Below, piece after piece: positions 36,290 to 47,883 of a stretch of DNA of 64,000 bases. The notes under the pieces were generated by a model. The model made no database searches, was not told the origin of the DNA, and saw only the letters and a list, made by a program, of their open reading frames with translations. The position numbers and the translations under genes were made by a program. Numbering within the stretch: position 1 is the first letter of the stretch; each line of letters opens with the position of its first letter. Source of the stretch: Fallopia convolvulus (lineage: Eukaryota; Streptophyta; Magnoliopsida; Caryophyllales; Polygonaceae); assembly GCA_964016875.1 (NCBI GenBank), contig OZ024736.1, positions 41,696,707 through 41,760,706 of the forward strand, written 5' to 3'.

Positions 36290-36615
36290 ATGGAGAAGGC
36301 ACTGAGAGCTTACGGGGAGGTTTTGAGGCTGATCAGGAAACTCCCCAGGGACACAAGGCCTTACTACTCCAAATACGCGCGCGAGAATTTCGTTAACTAC
36401 AGGGAAGTCGAATCCGGCGACATCCAGGAGCTCTTCACAAGGACTTACAAGCATTGCGTTTGGGTTCTCCAGAAGGTTTGTTGCTTTGATCTTTCTTAGT
36501 GATATGATTAGTTTGGTGGCTTGTTGAGATGCCTATTTGAAGAATACTGTGAAATTCGCAGTATTCCGTGGAGGAATCTGCTGCCGGGAGGCTCAAGGAG
36601 ATATGCCATGGTTAG
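36290..36615 (+). CDS. Small LYR-motif protein (LYRM9-like, mitochondrial)
   Basis: Two exons, 36290-36475 and 36562-36615, encode 79 residues. The N-terminus MEKALRAYGEVLRLIRKLP fits the Complex1_LYR pattern (LRAYGEVLR in place of the classic L-Y-R). It is followed by PYYSKYARENFVNYRE and a YSVEESAAGRLKEI tail, as in small plant LYR proteins. LYR proteins bind mitochondrial acyl carrier protein and act in respiratory-complex or Fe-S assembly. The specific partner here is unknown. The splice site is GT-AG and joins in phase 0. It is divergent from the fucosidase gene. Confidence 0.88.
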
Positions 36616-37364
36616 TGAAGCATGACTGGCTTGTGATGAGCACCAAGTGTTTGTGTTTTTGCCTCAAAGAGAATTACAAGTTTACAACTTTGAACGGTTA
36701 GTGGCTGACTCTTAAACACGTTGTTTTCCTGTGTAAACTGTGAAGAGTTCATGGATTTCTTGTTTCTATAGTTTCTTTGATAAGTTGACTATGCATATTA
36801 CACAAGGTCACTAGCACAAGTTTTCTTGTGGGATTTTGGAAATGAATAATCTTACATAAAAAAAAGGTTGTTGTAATGTGTTCTTTTATTTGTGTTCTTC
36901 ATTAAAATGTTCGTGTTGCTTAGTTTTACTTGTTCATTATGTTCGCTTTACTTGCTCTGTCTAAGACTAAATAAGGGAGGACCTTTCAACCACTAAAATA
37001 ATGATCTACATAGAATTGTTCAATAAGATCAAGTAAATCAAATGGCATGTAATCAATTTACATAGAAAAAATTTAGGACTAAATTGATGCTGGCATTCAT
37101 TTTTTGCACTCCACGGCAGCATAAGGTACCATTGTTTCAACCCAAAAAAAAGTAACTACCATTGTAATTTAAGCTACCACCAAATTGAATATGAGACTAG
37201 CCGTAATCTATCGGCCTTTGGTACAGGCAAAAAAAAAAAACTTAGATTGTAGTTTTTCAAAGCATGCCCTATTATGGTAGTTGCTGATTTCTGTTGTTAT
37301 TAGTTAGTGTTTACTCAGCTCAATAGCCTATAAGTGCAACCGTGCAAGCCAAAATTATGGAGAT
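36616..37364. other. LYR-gene 3' UTR and spacer up to the LTR element
   Basis: AT-rich non-coding DNA. The last five bases before the LTR element (AGATC at 37365-37369) are one copy of its target duplication. Confidence 0.5.
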
Positions 37365-37369
37365 AGATC

Positions 37370-38276
37370 GGTAGGTGTCTTGTACTCCTGCTTCGTAGTT
37401 CCTACCGAAGATCTCGCATCTGTTGGTACCGAGGGAACAATACGTTGTTGAAGCCTAGAAGTTCCTCTTCGTGGATGTAGTTGAAGACGACTCTTCTGTA
37501 GATCAAATCATATGCAACTTGATATAGGTTTGAATCACATAGAAACGCTTTCCGAAATCAATATTTCGCCCCCTACATAGCCTTGGGGAATCCACGAAAT
37601 TTGAAGTGAGATAAGACAAACCAACCAATCTCTAACAAGGCTATGAAAGAGATCGAACCTTAGAGTTCATGTAAATGGATATTAGACTCTATTTGAAGTT
37701 CAATCATGGAGAGAAAATGTTCTCCTCTGATTGTGTGAACCCACGTGAACAAAATGTTCCAACATCTAACCCGGCACCAAACTCTCAATAGCCTTATATA
37801 TAGGCAAAAGGGAAACTGCTTCAGGGAACGGTTACCGGCGGTTACCAGAAGTTATCGACGGTTACCAAGTGCCACGAATGGTTATCCTTAATAACCCACG
37901 TCACCCATCAATTATTAACTCATTAAGGAAGTTACAATGCAGTTACACAACGTGCAAATGACCGTTATCAACAATTAACAACGTGCCGAAAATTCAGGCA
38001 TGCGTCAGAGAATTATTGTTCCAACCACTGTTCCCTCCAAGGGAACAGACATTGTTTCCTCCAGTACGTAACAAACATTGTTCCTTTTCAGGTCGCAACT
38101 TCTCCTTAATATTTCCCTCTAGACCTCAACTATGCTTAGACGAGCGCGCACTCCGCACACCCAAACCCGTGACATAGCAAAGTAAGATCTCATAGTGTCG
38201 TATGAATCCCAATCACACTAAAAGGCATTGTTCCCATATAGGGAACAATCACTTGATGACACTAAAATCACCAACA
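37370..38276 (-). repeat. 3' LTR of the non-autonomous element (left copy)
   Basis: 907 bp, near-identical to 40717-41623. The terminal base at 37370 is G where the other LTR has the expected T of TG...CA. A perfect 9-bp inverted repeat (ATTGTTCCC, spacer ATATA, GGGAACAAT) lies at 38227-38249, near the U3 start. Confidence 0.93.
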
Positions 38277-38293
38277 ATCCTCCCCCATTTTAG
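38277..38293 (-). other. Polypurine tract of the non-autonomous LTR element
   Basis: On the minus strand CTAAAATGGGGGAGGAT directly abuts the TG of the 3' LTR, the position where plus-strand priming occurs in LTR retrotransposons. Confidence 0.8.
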
Positions 38294-39500
38294 TGTAATC
38301 CTTGATTCATAAAATAAGCAAGCTTTTATCCCAAACTCATGCATAAGCGAAAATGTCGAAAACGATTGAATTTCCGTCTTAGTGTAGTTACACATTTCAA
38401 ACACCCCGGAATTATGGTGTCCTAAGGATTGAACCAATCAACCACTTTGGATGCATGAAGATAACACACACATAAGTTTCGTTACATCTCTAAAGTTTTA
38501 CTTGACTCTATTAAGGGCCTCGAGTCCATATCTATTCATGAACGTATGTGAAGCCAACCCGGAGCTTCATGAAGCGGCCAAACCTCACGTCCATATAGGT
38601 AAATCCTTTAATCGTGCACCTACAATTACACTTTTTCAAAGGAACCATTAAGAAGACTATGCCTTCAACCTCCAACTTGTAGGAACAGAGCACACCTTTG
38701 GGGATTGTTATGTTGTGCTCACAGTTTCTAGGTATGGGCTTTCCACATTGAATTCTGTCCCTAATTTTCATTAGGTAGGAATTGGGTATCCCATCACTAG
38801 AAAGCTATACGGGTCTTTTATCCATCCCCTTACAACCAACCCCTTCGTCAAGTGGTTAGCCAAACTTGTTTTGACCGAACTAAAACAACAATATCACACT
38901 ATGTATCACGATCCATGTCATACCTTCACATCCAAAAGACGTGACATGTGATAGCACATTGTAACAATGATCGTTCCCCTCTGGCCAGAGATATTTTACT
39001 CACATAGTTGAAATTTGTTTCGGCCTTCACGAAATATGGTAGATTTTAAATCCTTTAGTTATTACCTTAAACAAGGCTACAACCCACACTACCAATTTCA
39101 TTCCCATTGTCAAAATCAGAATGCTAGATCATTTTCACTACAGCCCATGAAATGGCACTGTTCAAGTAGAAATATCCATCCACTTGTAGAAAATAAATCT
39201 CTATCTAACGATCTAACTTGCATCCAATATTTCGATTTCCAAGGAAATTATGTCATTACTAAGACCACAATCCATGGTCCTTACCAAGTAATCGAGTACC
39301 CATAACCAACCATGTAACAAGTATATTCTTATGTAAGAACTTTGTACTCTTCCTTGTTACACTTACAGTTTTAACAACTCGTAAGAAAATTGAGTTAAGA
39401 TACCATCATGCTTCATTAGGCATAATCTATAAACTCAAATCCATGAGAGAAGACAAGAAATCAAATGATACATTTCCAAGCAAGAAACAAGTGTTCATGT

Positions 39501-39630
39501 CAAGTGACATCGTTCCCAGGGGACACGTTTCTGTCAACTAACATCGTTCCCAGGGGACACGTTTCCTGTCAACTGACATCGTTCCCAAGAACACATATTC
39601 TGTCAAATAACATCGTTCCCATGGAAACAG
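39501..39630. repeat. Four imperfect ~35-bp repeats with ACATCGTTCCC core
   Basis: The core ACATCGTTCCC occurs four times at about 35-bp spacing, mostly followed by ARGGGACACGTTT and TGTCAA. It lies in the internal region of the non-autonomous LTR element. The later copies are more diverged. Confidence 0.75.
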
Positions 39631-40627
39631 TTCCAACAGAGGGTACAGTTCCCTCTCAATCTTGTCTCAATCCTAATCCCAAGGATCAACTCAACCTCCC
39701 CCATGTCCTTCATAGGATTTCCAATTCTCATGAAATTATACATATTGTACATGCTACACAAACACCATCGTTAATATACAATTAAGAAATATAACAAACA
39801 TCATATAAATATAATACAAGTACAATAAAATGGGCCGACTAATCTGTATAAATACAGTAGAGTCAATTAGCCAATCCGTGAATCACAGCAGGGCCTTCAT
39901 CAGTAGACTTAATCAAGTAATCTGTCCAGGGAATAGTAGACTTAAATTAAGTAATCCGATATCTAGTAGACTTTACTCAAGTAACATGTCTAGGGAACAA
40001 CATACTTGAATAAGTAATCTAGATTTAATCATGAGTAATCTACACACAAGGTATAGTAGACTCATATCATCTCCCTTCAAGGAAATATCATCTTGTTGCC
40101 ATAGAACTTATATCTTGGAACAAGCAACAATACATCAAAACCAGATTCGTTCCATTGAAAGAACATTCAATGTTCCCTTCAAGGGTATATCTTTCTTAAA
40201 AGAAAAATCTTTATATAGAAAACTACTATAACTTATTCATATCCCTCAGGAAGCAATAATCCTGTCAAGGAACAGTTCCCGCATGGGATCAATAAACGAT
40301 CCCTTTGAGGGAACAGTTATCTAAAATTCATTTGATCCAAAATTCAGTTTTCCTTACACAATCATATAATAATCTCTTTTATATGATTTAATCAAACTTG
40401 GTTATTACACCAATCAATTCTCATTCAATAAGTAACGAGAAAACATGAGCACGTGTATAAAACACATCATGATCAAAAGATCACGCAAGGGTAAAGATCA
40501 ACCATTACCTCATTTTACATATCATTCATCAGAATAATATCAAGGGAAAAACCCTTCAATTCCCAAGATCAAACATGAGAGAATTCGGATCCACCTTTAT
40601 AGGTTTTCGGGTTCTTAAGTAGGACAA

Positions 40628-40687
40628 TCAAACCTTAGATTTTTCTCCAACTTCAAATTGGTTGTCTTCCTCGAAAGCCATTGCCAT
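40628..40687 (-). pseudogene. Truncated gag-like start in the non-autonomous LTR element
   Basis: Thirty bases after the end of the 5' LTR, the minus strand reads MAMAFEEDNQFEVGEKSKV and a stop. The position and short acidic peptide suggest the relic of a gag start. It is too short to assign a family. Confidence 0.35.
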
Positions 40688-40716
40688 ATGATTGATCTCA
40701 AAATATTGATTTCGAA

Positions 40717-41623
40717 TGTAGGTGTCTTGTACTCCTGCTTCGTAGTTCCCACCGAAGATCTCGCATCTGTTGGTACCGAGGGAACAGTACGTTGTTGAAG
40801 CCTAGAAGTTCCTCTTCGTGGATGTAGTTGAAGACGACTCTTCTGTAGATCAAATCATATGCAACTTGATATAGGTTTGAATCACGTAGAAACACTTTCC
40901 GAAATCAATATTTCGCCCCCTACATAGCCTTGGGGAATCCACGAAATTTGAAGTGAGATAAGACAAACCAACCAATCTCTAACAAGGCTATGAAAGAGAT
41001 CGAATCTTAGAGTTCATGTAAATGGATATTAGACTCTATTTGAAGTTCAATCATGGAGAGAAAATGTTCTCCTCTGATTGTGTGAACCCACGTGAACAAA
41101 ATGTTCCAACATCTAACCCGACACCAAACTCTCAATAGCCTTATATATAGGCAAAAGGGAAACTGCTTCAGGGAACGGTTACCGGCGGTTACCAAAAGTT
41201 ACCGACGGTTACCAAGTGCCACGAATGGTTATCCTTAATAACCCACGTCACCCATCAATTATTAACTCATTAAGGAAGTTACAATGCAGTTACACAACGT
41301 GCAAATGACCGTTATCAACAATTAACAACGTGCCGAAAATTCAGGCATGCGTCAGAGAATTATTGTTCCAACCACTGCTCCCTCCAAGGGAACAGACATT
41401 GTTTCCTCCAGTACGTAACAAACATTGTTCCTTTTCAGGTCGCAACTTCTCCTTAATATTTCCCTCTAGACCTCAACTATGCTTAGACGAGCGCGCACTC
41501 CGCACACCCAAACCCGTGACATAGCAAAGTAAGATCTCATAGTGTCGTATGAATCCCAATCACACTAAAAGGCATTGTTCCCATATAGGAAACAATCACT
41601 TGATGACACTAAAATCACCAACA
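40717..41623 (-). repeat. 5' LTR of the non-autonomous element (right copy)
   Basis: 907 bp direct repeat of 37370-38276, with plus-strand ends TG...CA. It carries the same internal inverted repeat at 41574-41596 but with one arm mutated (GGAAACAAT). Confidence 0.93.
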
Positions 41624-41628
41624 AGATC

Positions 41629-42675
41629 TCCACGTTTTCTTGGTATTCTTCTCTTCCTGACGGGAGATTTGTAATTCATCACTTTGTCAATGGAGATCTA
41701 ATGCCTTAATTTTGGTGTGCTGTTTACTCCTGGATCAGATGTCATAATGCCCAAGTAGGTTTATATCCCACTCGTACTTGAACTTGGTCACCCCTGACAT
41801 AAAACAAAAAGAGCAAGCTCCAATGATCCGCCTAGAGCATACTCTAATTAGAGACTTCTAATGGTTGCCACAACCTCCATTGAACTCATCTTCTTTACTC
41901 ATGATTAGTGGACAAGAAACATTGAAACAACCTTTGGCAGATCCTTTCTACGAGGTACAACAAACCTAGGGTATCCATGCGCATCATCATTAGGTTATCA
42001 GTTCCAACATGAATCGATATAAGGATATGTCATGTCAGTAGTTACTACCTTTTATCGATCTGTTGTAACTAACCATAACTGTACTATTCAATACTCATGA
42101 CGCTTTAATATTAGCTCCAAACCCACACCTGAAGGAGCGACCATTGGTATGGAGGCGCCTTGATAACTTGTGTACCGCCAAATATAGTTGCAATAGCTAT
42201 GATTTGCATGATACTCCGTCACGAGCAGCCCACAATCTCTGTAGTGAACTTTGTAAAGATATGGGTCAAGGAGCGAATTCATAACCACAGCCATTAATGT
42301 AAGAGAAATATAATGAATCCAAAATAGAATTCAAATTTATTATTTTATTGATTCCGAAATCCATAATATAAACGGGTATAATCCAACAAATTTGAACTCA
42401 CCTGGGCACCTGGCAGTATATACGAAGAGACTGGTATAGGGAGAGTCCCTCTAAACGGGATTACGAAGTATTCAATCCGAACATAGAACATCATTGACCG
42501 AATGTATCGGGTGAGAAAATTGAAATATGATTTTTAAACGGGGTCACATGGAATCCACCTTCGGTGACACACCCTGAGCTCGTATCGTAACCCAATTAGC
42601 AAAAAGATCACGAAGCATGTAAACCGATTTATGTCGACCGATTCAACCCAATGGAAGGAAGGATAGTAAGACTTG
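41629..42675. other. Spacer right of the LTR element
   Basis: No coding or RNA signal. Sequence composition is similar to the spacer left of the element. No repeat boundaries were found. Confidence 0.4.
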
Positions 42676-42762
42676 TTTTTTTTTCACCTAAGTTAAGGGT
42701 GGTGGAGGTTGGGATCAAACTTGAAACTTTCTAACATTATACCACTAGGCCACCTCATGTGA
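42676..42762 (-). mobile_element. Short tRNA-like SINE remnant
   Basis: On the minus strand, TGGCCTAGTGG matches the Pol III box A consensus. About 20 nt later comes a box B-like AGTTTGATCCC, and the sequence ends in an A run (T run at 42676-42684 on the plus strand). The element is short and no clear target duplication was identified, so it may be a truncated SINE. Confidence 0.45.
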
Positions 42763-43966
42763 GTGGAATTGCCATAAAGAGGCTCGAAAGAGCTCCAAAC
42801 TCTAACTTTCCCACAACGGTGCAATAATGAGTAAGACCTGTGCTAGGGTTGTGGCGCTTTGCTTTTATATCAACCTTAACACTCAAAAGATGTCGTTCAC
42901 TCTAAAGGGGCTCTCATTAAACAAAACAACATCTTGAGTAACGTCTTCAACAACCTCGGATGAAGATCAGGCCCAATAAGCACAACCACAAGATCTCAGC
43001 CCAAGTCGCTCAAGAATAGGCTCAAATGTTCCACTTAGCGAGTTCGCGAGCCATACTCAATCAAGGCATGGTCAAGCGGCTCAAGGGGATTATGGTTCAT
43101 GATCGGGTTGTTAATGGCATCTTGTGAGGCTTGATCACGCCCCTTGCTTCTACCTATTCTAATGTACTTGCAAATGTAAAGTTAAGTTGTACATTATTAC
43201 AACAACGGATTAAAAACACAACAGTGTCCATCCTTATGAACTGACATTAGAGCATTACCAAATGTAAACCGATTTGAGCAATTCACCTACAATGTCAAAT
43301 AACTCCGACCCAAAGTCCAAATCTAACAAACCCGAATGTTAAATCTTACCAAAAAACAATACCAATTACTCGAAGCCAAAGCCCCACCACGTACTTTACT
43401 TGCTCAAATTTTCAACTCTAGTAAACAGTAGTAACTTCTCCTGATCATCTCCCAGTTCGCCCATCCAAATGTTATTAATTACACAGGTACATAATCAAGC
43501 GTATAAAAACAAGACCGTCCTTCACGTCCATACTGTGGCCTTCGTCACTGCTCAGCAGTTACCCCCCTGCTGGCCGCTTCCCACCGCTCGCCGATTCACC
43601 AAATACGGCCAAGACACCGACTCCTGCGACAAGTGGCTGTCTCTTCCCTGAACACTCCAAGCGCGTGGGTTCCACCGACCTGCGCCCGCGCGTCCCTCAA
43701 CTGCCAACCGAGTCAACCCGCCCGAGTCACAATCCTCGTCTTTTCTCTTGGGAGAACTAAAACCGCGACTTATCTCGGGCCAAGCCTGCGTTTGACTGTC
43801 TCCTTCCTTCCATAAACCAACAAAGGGAGAAAAAAAACGCCTTGGAAAAGCCATTTCTCTGGCGAAACTTCACCTTCCTCCTTTCCCTCTCTTTCCTTTT
43901 CTCCATCTCTACACACAACTAGAGTCCCCAAAGAGCATTCTTTTTAGCAATTGGCGACGATTTTTG
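42763..43966. promoter_or_regulatory. Spacer, bHLH promoter and leader
   Basis: GC content rises from about 43,500. A pyrimidine-rich patch (about 43,870-43,915, CCTCCTTTCCCTCTCTTTCC) lies ~60 nt before the ATG, typical of a plant core promoter Y-patch or leader. No clear TATA box was placed. Left of 43,400 nothing is recognised. Confidence 0.4.
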
Positions 43967-46900
43967 ATGGCCGCTGATGGTGGGTTTGGGTTCGAGTTTG
44001 ATTTTGATTTTGATCAAGGGGGAAATCTCCCTGGCGGAAGCTTTTCAAGGCTGCTTCTCTCAGAAGACGTCGTTTCCCCCTTCTCTTTCCCCGTTTCCCC
44101 TCCTTCCTCTTGTACTTCTTTGTTTTCCTTGGACACTCCCAAAATGCTCTGTTTTGGCGATTTCTGCGAGGAAGACGAATTGGGTAGTAGCTCACAGATC
44201 ACTTCACATAGTGTTTCTTCTTCATCTGTTTCGAAATCTTCCAGCAATGCGAGCATCAGCAGCTTGCCAAACGCTTCTAATTGCAATGTCAGTTCAATTC
44301 CTCCGTTTTTTTTTAAATTTTCAGGGCTTCAGTGTGTGGGTGTTGAATTGAAACCTATCAAGATCAAGTCTTTAATTCGTCCTTTTGCAGAAAAAGCGAA
44401 ATAGCTCCCCACCGCCGGAGAAGGAAGCTTCTGGTAAACTTTCCGGCGCCGGAACTCCGAAGAAGAGCCGCTCAGGCGCCGGACATGCAAAGGTGAAACT
44501 GAATTTTAACTAGTTAATAATTTCATGCCAATTCACTTTCTAATTTTGCATGCAAATTTAAACCAACTCATATGAATTTATATCAAAATTGATTTAGGTG
44601 AAGAAAAGAGAGAAGCTTGGAGATCGAATTGCAACGTTGCAGCAGCTTGTTTCTCCCTATGGAAAGGTTTTTCATCTCCTAATGGTGAATTCCTTCTATG
44701 GTCCCTAACCTATCACATAAAGTTCTTATTAGTCCCTAATCTTTGTAAATGTTTTTTTAGGTCCCTAACCTTTGAAAAGTGTTACTATTTGGTCCTTTTT
44801 TATTTTAGACTTTAAGTTTAATTACAATCAAACACCCAAACTTTATATTTATTTTGTCATGATACCAATATTTATTTATTTTCAAAAAAATACCTCAATC
44901 TACACATTTTAGGAAAAAATAATAAATTATCACTCCATATTTATTCCTTTTTTTTTCCAAAAAATAGTACTTTTTAATTAAAAAAATAATTTTAAAAATA
45001 AAAGGTGAGTTATAAATATTTATTGCCCTCTTGTTCAATTTAATAGTTATTAAAATATTTTATAAAATTAAAAAAAAACTAATTTCACAAAAAAAATCTA
45101 ACTTCCCCTATTTACCCATTATTTATAAATTTTTATAAAGTAATTTTTTTAATCCATCACTTTTTATAAATTATTTTGTAAACCTCATAAAAATTTGATA
45201 CAAGAAATTTTTATATAAAAAAATCACCCCTTATTTACTCTAGCCTTTGTTAAAAAAAACTAGTAATATTTACCCATTGTTAAAAAAAAACTAGTAAAGT
45301 GATTTTTAATCTATCAATTTTTTGCAATTATTTTTAAAACTTCATAAAAACTTGATAAAATAAATTTTTATATAAAAAAATCACCCCTTATTTACCCTTT
45401 GTTAAAAAAATATTTCTTGGTTTTGTTAACAAAGGGTAAAGAAGGGGTGATGTTATTAAATTCAATAAGAGGGCAATACAATTTTTTTTTTAATTTTATG
45501 AAATATTTTAATAACTATTAAATTCAATAAGAGGGAAATAAATATTTATAACTCACATTTTATTTTTAAAATTATGTTTTTTTAATGAAAAGTACTATTT
45601 TTTGATAAAAGGAGTAAATATGGAGTGATAATTTATTATTGTTTTCTAAAATATGTAGATTGAGATATTTGTTTGAAAATAAATAAATATTGGTATTATG
45701 ACAAAAATAAATATAAAGTTTGGATGTTTAGTTGTAATTAAACTTAAAGTCTAAAATAAAAAAGGATCAAATAATAACACTTTTTAAAGGTTAGGGACCT
45801 AAAAAAGCATTTGTAAGGGTTAGAGACTAATAAGAACTTTATGTGATAGGTTGGAGACCATAGAAGAAATTCACCCTCTCCTAATTCTTAATTTCTAGGT
45901 TTTTATTTTGGGTTACACAATTGGTGAAAATGGTGAAAACAATGTTTGCACAGACGGATACGGCATCAGTGTTGCATGAAACGATGGGTTACATAAGGTT
46001 CTTGCAGGATCAGGTGAAAGTGCTTTGCTCACCTTATTTGCAGGGTCTGCCTTCTTCATCATCTCTTCCTAGTGTAAGTGCTTTTTTCTAAAGTAGCTTT
46101 TGTTTAAAGTTAAAAAATTTATCTGTTAATGTTGGAGGATTTTAAGGATGCTTTGTGAATCAGTTTAAAAAGAAAGTAGAATTTTCTGGTCTTAGATGAT
46201 AATTTGATATCAAGTGCCTTCTTTTCATCCTGCTTTTTGCTGGCATGGATTGATTGAATTGTAAAAATTTTGTAACTTTTTCTAAGCTTTGAGGATTTTT
46301 TTTCTTACAGGCAATCCATTAAATCATGATACCTTAAAATCTGATTTGACATACCGCATGTGTAAACTCAACCCAACTCAAAAAATTTAAATTATAGTGG
46401 AATTAATTTTAGATGCATAATCAGAAATACCAAACCTAAACTTTAATGATTACATGTTACCTATTCAGTTGTGAGCCTAACCCAACTAATACTACGGAGT
46501 ACTTGTTGAGCTGTGTATAATCAACTTCTTTTTCCTTTTACTCATGTAAAAGATATCAAATGTTCATTCTTTTTTCCCTGTTCAAAATCTTTTGTCAAAA
46601 GAAGGTAGCTTTAAACAAAAGTATGCCGTCAAAAGAGAGAGCAAATCCATGTTTGAGTACTATACTCCTTGGATGACCCCCAGGTGAGGATCCTGTGGAT
46701 TCTCATTTGTACACTTCTCCATACAAGGCTTGTCTACAAGCTTATGTCTCCTTTAGGTCGCCAAAAACAAAACACCAACCACCAAAATTCAGTAAAGTCC
46801 ACACAAGCTTTCCTAATTAAGTCTACATGCACCAATGAACTCCTTATTGATCATTTCTGTGATTCTGTTGCATTTAGAGCCATGGAGAAAATTACAAGTA

Positions 46901-47084
46901 CCAGAATCCCACACAAGATCTGAAGAGCAAGGGCCTCTGCTTGATCCCGGTAAGTGGCATTGCTCATGTGGCAAGTGGTAATGGCGCTGATCTTTGGTCT
47001 GCTGTAACGATCAAAACCGCCGCCAGTGATAGTGCGGCCACTTCTGCCACCGCTGCCGTTGCCACCGCCTCTTTGATATGCTGA
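43967..47084 (+). CDS. Atypical bHLH transcription factor (bHLH110/112/123-type)
   Basis: Five exons, 43967-44287, 44391-44492, 44598-44666, 45954-46073 and 46905-47084, join in phase 0 throughout and encode 263 residues. The bHLH spans roughly 142-190 (VKKREKLGDRIATLQQLVSP, YGKTDTASVLHETMGYIRFL, QDQVKVLCSPYL). The basic region lacks the His-Glu-Arg set needed for classic E-box binding, so DNA contact, if any, is non-canonical. The last exon carries the group's conserved tail DLKSKGLCLIPVS followed by GNGADLW, which supports the model despite an 831-bp final intron. The N-terminus is Ser-rich and acidic with FDFDFDQGG. Intron 3 is 1.29 kb and mostly consists of a foldback transposon. The member cannot be named. 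Confidence 0.87.
44684..45876. mobile_element. 1.2-kb foldback (Mutator-like MITE) element in bHLH intron 3
   Basis: Both ends are long inverted repeats. The left arm starts GGTGAATTCCTTCTATGGTC and the right arm ends GACCATAGAAGAAATTCACC C. Complementarity extends inward for several hundred bases, for example TATCACATAAAGTTCTTATT against AATAAGAACTTTATGTGATA. Exact 9-bp duplications TCTCCTAAT flank it at 44675-44683 and 45877-45885, the length made by Mutator-like transposases. There is no coding capacity, and the centre is near 45,280. If transcribed as intron, it would form a long hairpin RNA. Confidence 0.9.
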
Positions 47085-47579
47085 TGTGGCGAGCTAGTAG
47101 ATCGAATTTTACTGCATAATTAAATATTGTAAAAGTGTTAGGTGAATGGAATCGAAAGATAACAGCCAATACGCTGGTATCTGGATCCTGGATCAGAGTT
47201 TTAATCAGAGTGGTGAAAAAAAAAGGACGGTGTAAATCTATGTAAAACACAGGAAAGTCGCGTTCTTTTTTTTTTCTTTCTGGTCTTGTAAAGAATCTTT
47301 ATTTCGACGATTTTGTGGGTACGGATTGAATTGTCACTGTTTATTTTGCTTCAAACTTACCATATGCTGTCTTTCGTTGGAACGAAAATTGAGGAAGTCG
47401 ATTGTGCCATGGATTATACTAGACTAATTGTATATCGGATTTTTTAACATATGCCATAGATAAGCATACTCGGTAATGTTTTAGAAAGATTTGTTGTTTT
47501 TATTTATTTAGAGATTTAAACATTTTTTGCGACGAGTTTATACATTTCCTTTTAGGGTTTTAGTTTGTAAAACCGGAAA
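47085..47579. other. bHLH 3' UTR and spacer
   Basis: Non-coding DNA following the bHLH stop codon. No repeat or gene signal was recognised before the hAT MITE. Confidence 0.45.
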
Positions 47580-47863
47580 TAGGACTGAGCATGGGTCGGT
47601 TCAAACCGAAATTTTAAGCCGAACCGATCGAATTGAACCGAAACCGATATTATTCGGTTCAGTTTAGGAATTTTCCAAATTTCGCTTAGGTTTCGGTTAA
47701 ATTTCGGTTCGGTTTGAATTTTTCAAAGAATAACTTTCTATTTATCTAAAATCGACAAAAACCAAAACCGAAACGAACCAATTCGGTTCGGTTTTCGGTT
47801 CACCTTAAATGGAATATCGGTTTTTGTCGTTTCGGTTCGGTTTTGAGCTGATGCTCAGCCCTG
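47580..47863. mobile_element. hAT-type MITE (GGTTCGGTTCGG family), copy 2
   Basis: The 284-bp relative of the element at 18708-19012 shares the subterminal GGTCGGTTCAAACC, TTTTAAGCCGAACCGA and AATTCGGTTCGGTTTTCGGT. Ends are TAGGACTGAGCA and TGCTCAGCCCTG. The flanking 8-mers (ACCGGAAA and ATCGGGAA) agree at 6 of 8 positions, consistent with a decayed hAT target duplication. Confidence 0.8.
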
Positions 47864-47883
47864 ATCGGGAAGGTTATCCTATA

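Larger units (their letters stand above)
37370..41623 (-). mobile_element. Non-autonomous LTR retrotransposon (pol-less), complete
   Basis: Two 907-bp direct repeats flank 2,440 bp. The whole is bordered by identical AGATC target duplications (37365-37369 and 41624-41628). Read on the minus strand, the LTR begins TGTTGGTGATTTTAGTGTC, typical of copia-type LTRs. The purine tract CTAAAATGGGGGAGGAT sits directly upstream of the 3' LTR (left copy), which fixes the orientation. The two LTRs differ at only about a dozen visible positions, so insertion is recent. The interior has no protease, integrase or reverse transcriptase. Only a 19-residue gag-like start after the 5' LTR remains. It must depend on another element's proteins. 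Repeated GTTCCC motifs fill both LTRs and interior. Confidence 0.93.

Noticed and set aside
37983..38177. A 64-codon open frame (MPKIQACVREL...) present again at 41330-41524
   Set aside because: Both copies lie at the same place in the two LTRs of one retroelement, so the duplication is explained by the LTRs. There is no domain or codon bias suggesting a gene.
39501..39630. Possible CRISPR-like array (regularly spaced ~35-bp repeats)
   Set aside because: The repeats are contiguous and degenerate, without unique spacers, inside a plant LTR element. A CRISPR array is not expected in a nuclear genome.
46669..46923. Open frame overlapping the start of the last bHLH exon, and a GEDPVDSHLYTSPYKACLQA frame just upstream
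   Set aside because: The conserved bHLH tail DLKSKGLCLIPVS reads in a different frame from the first, and the joint 46073/46905 is in phase without any extra exon. Neither peptide resembles the family.
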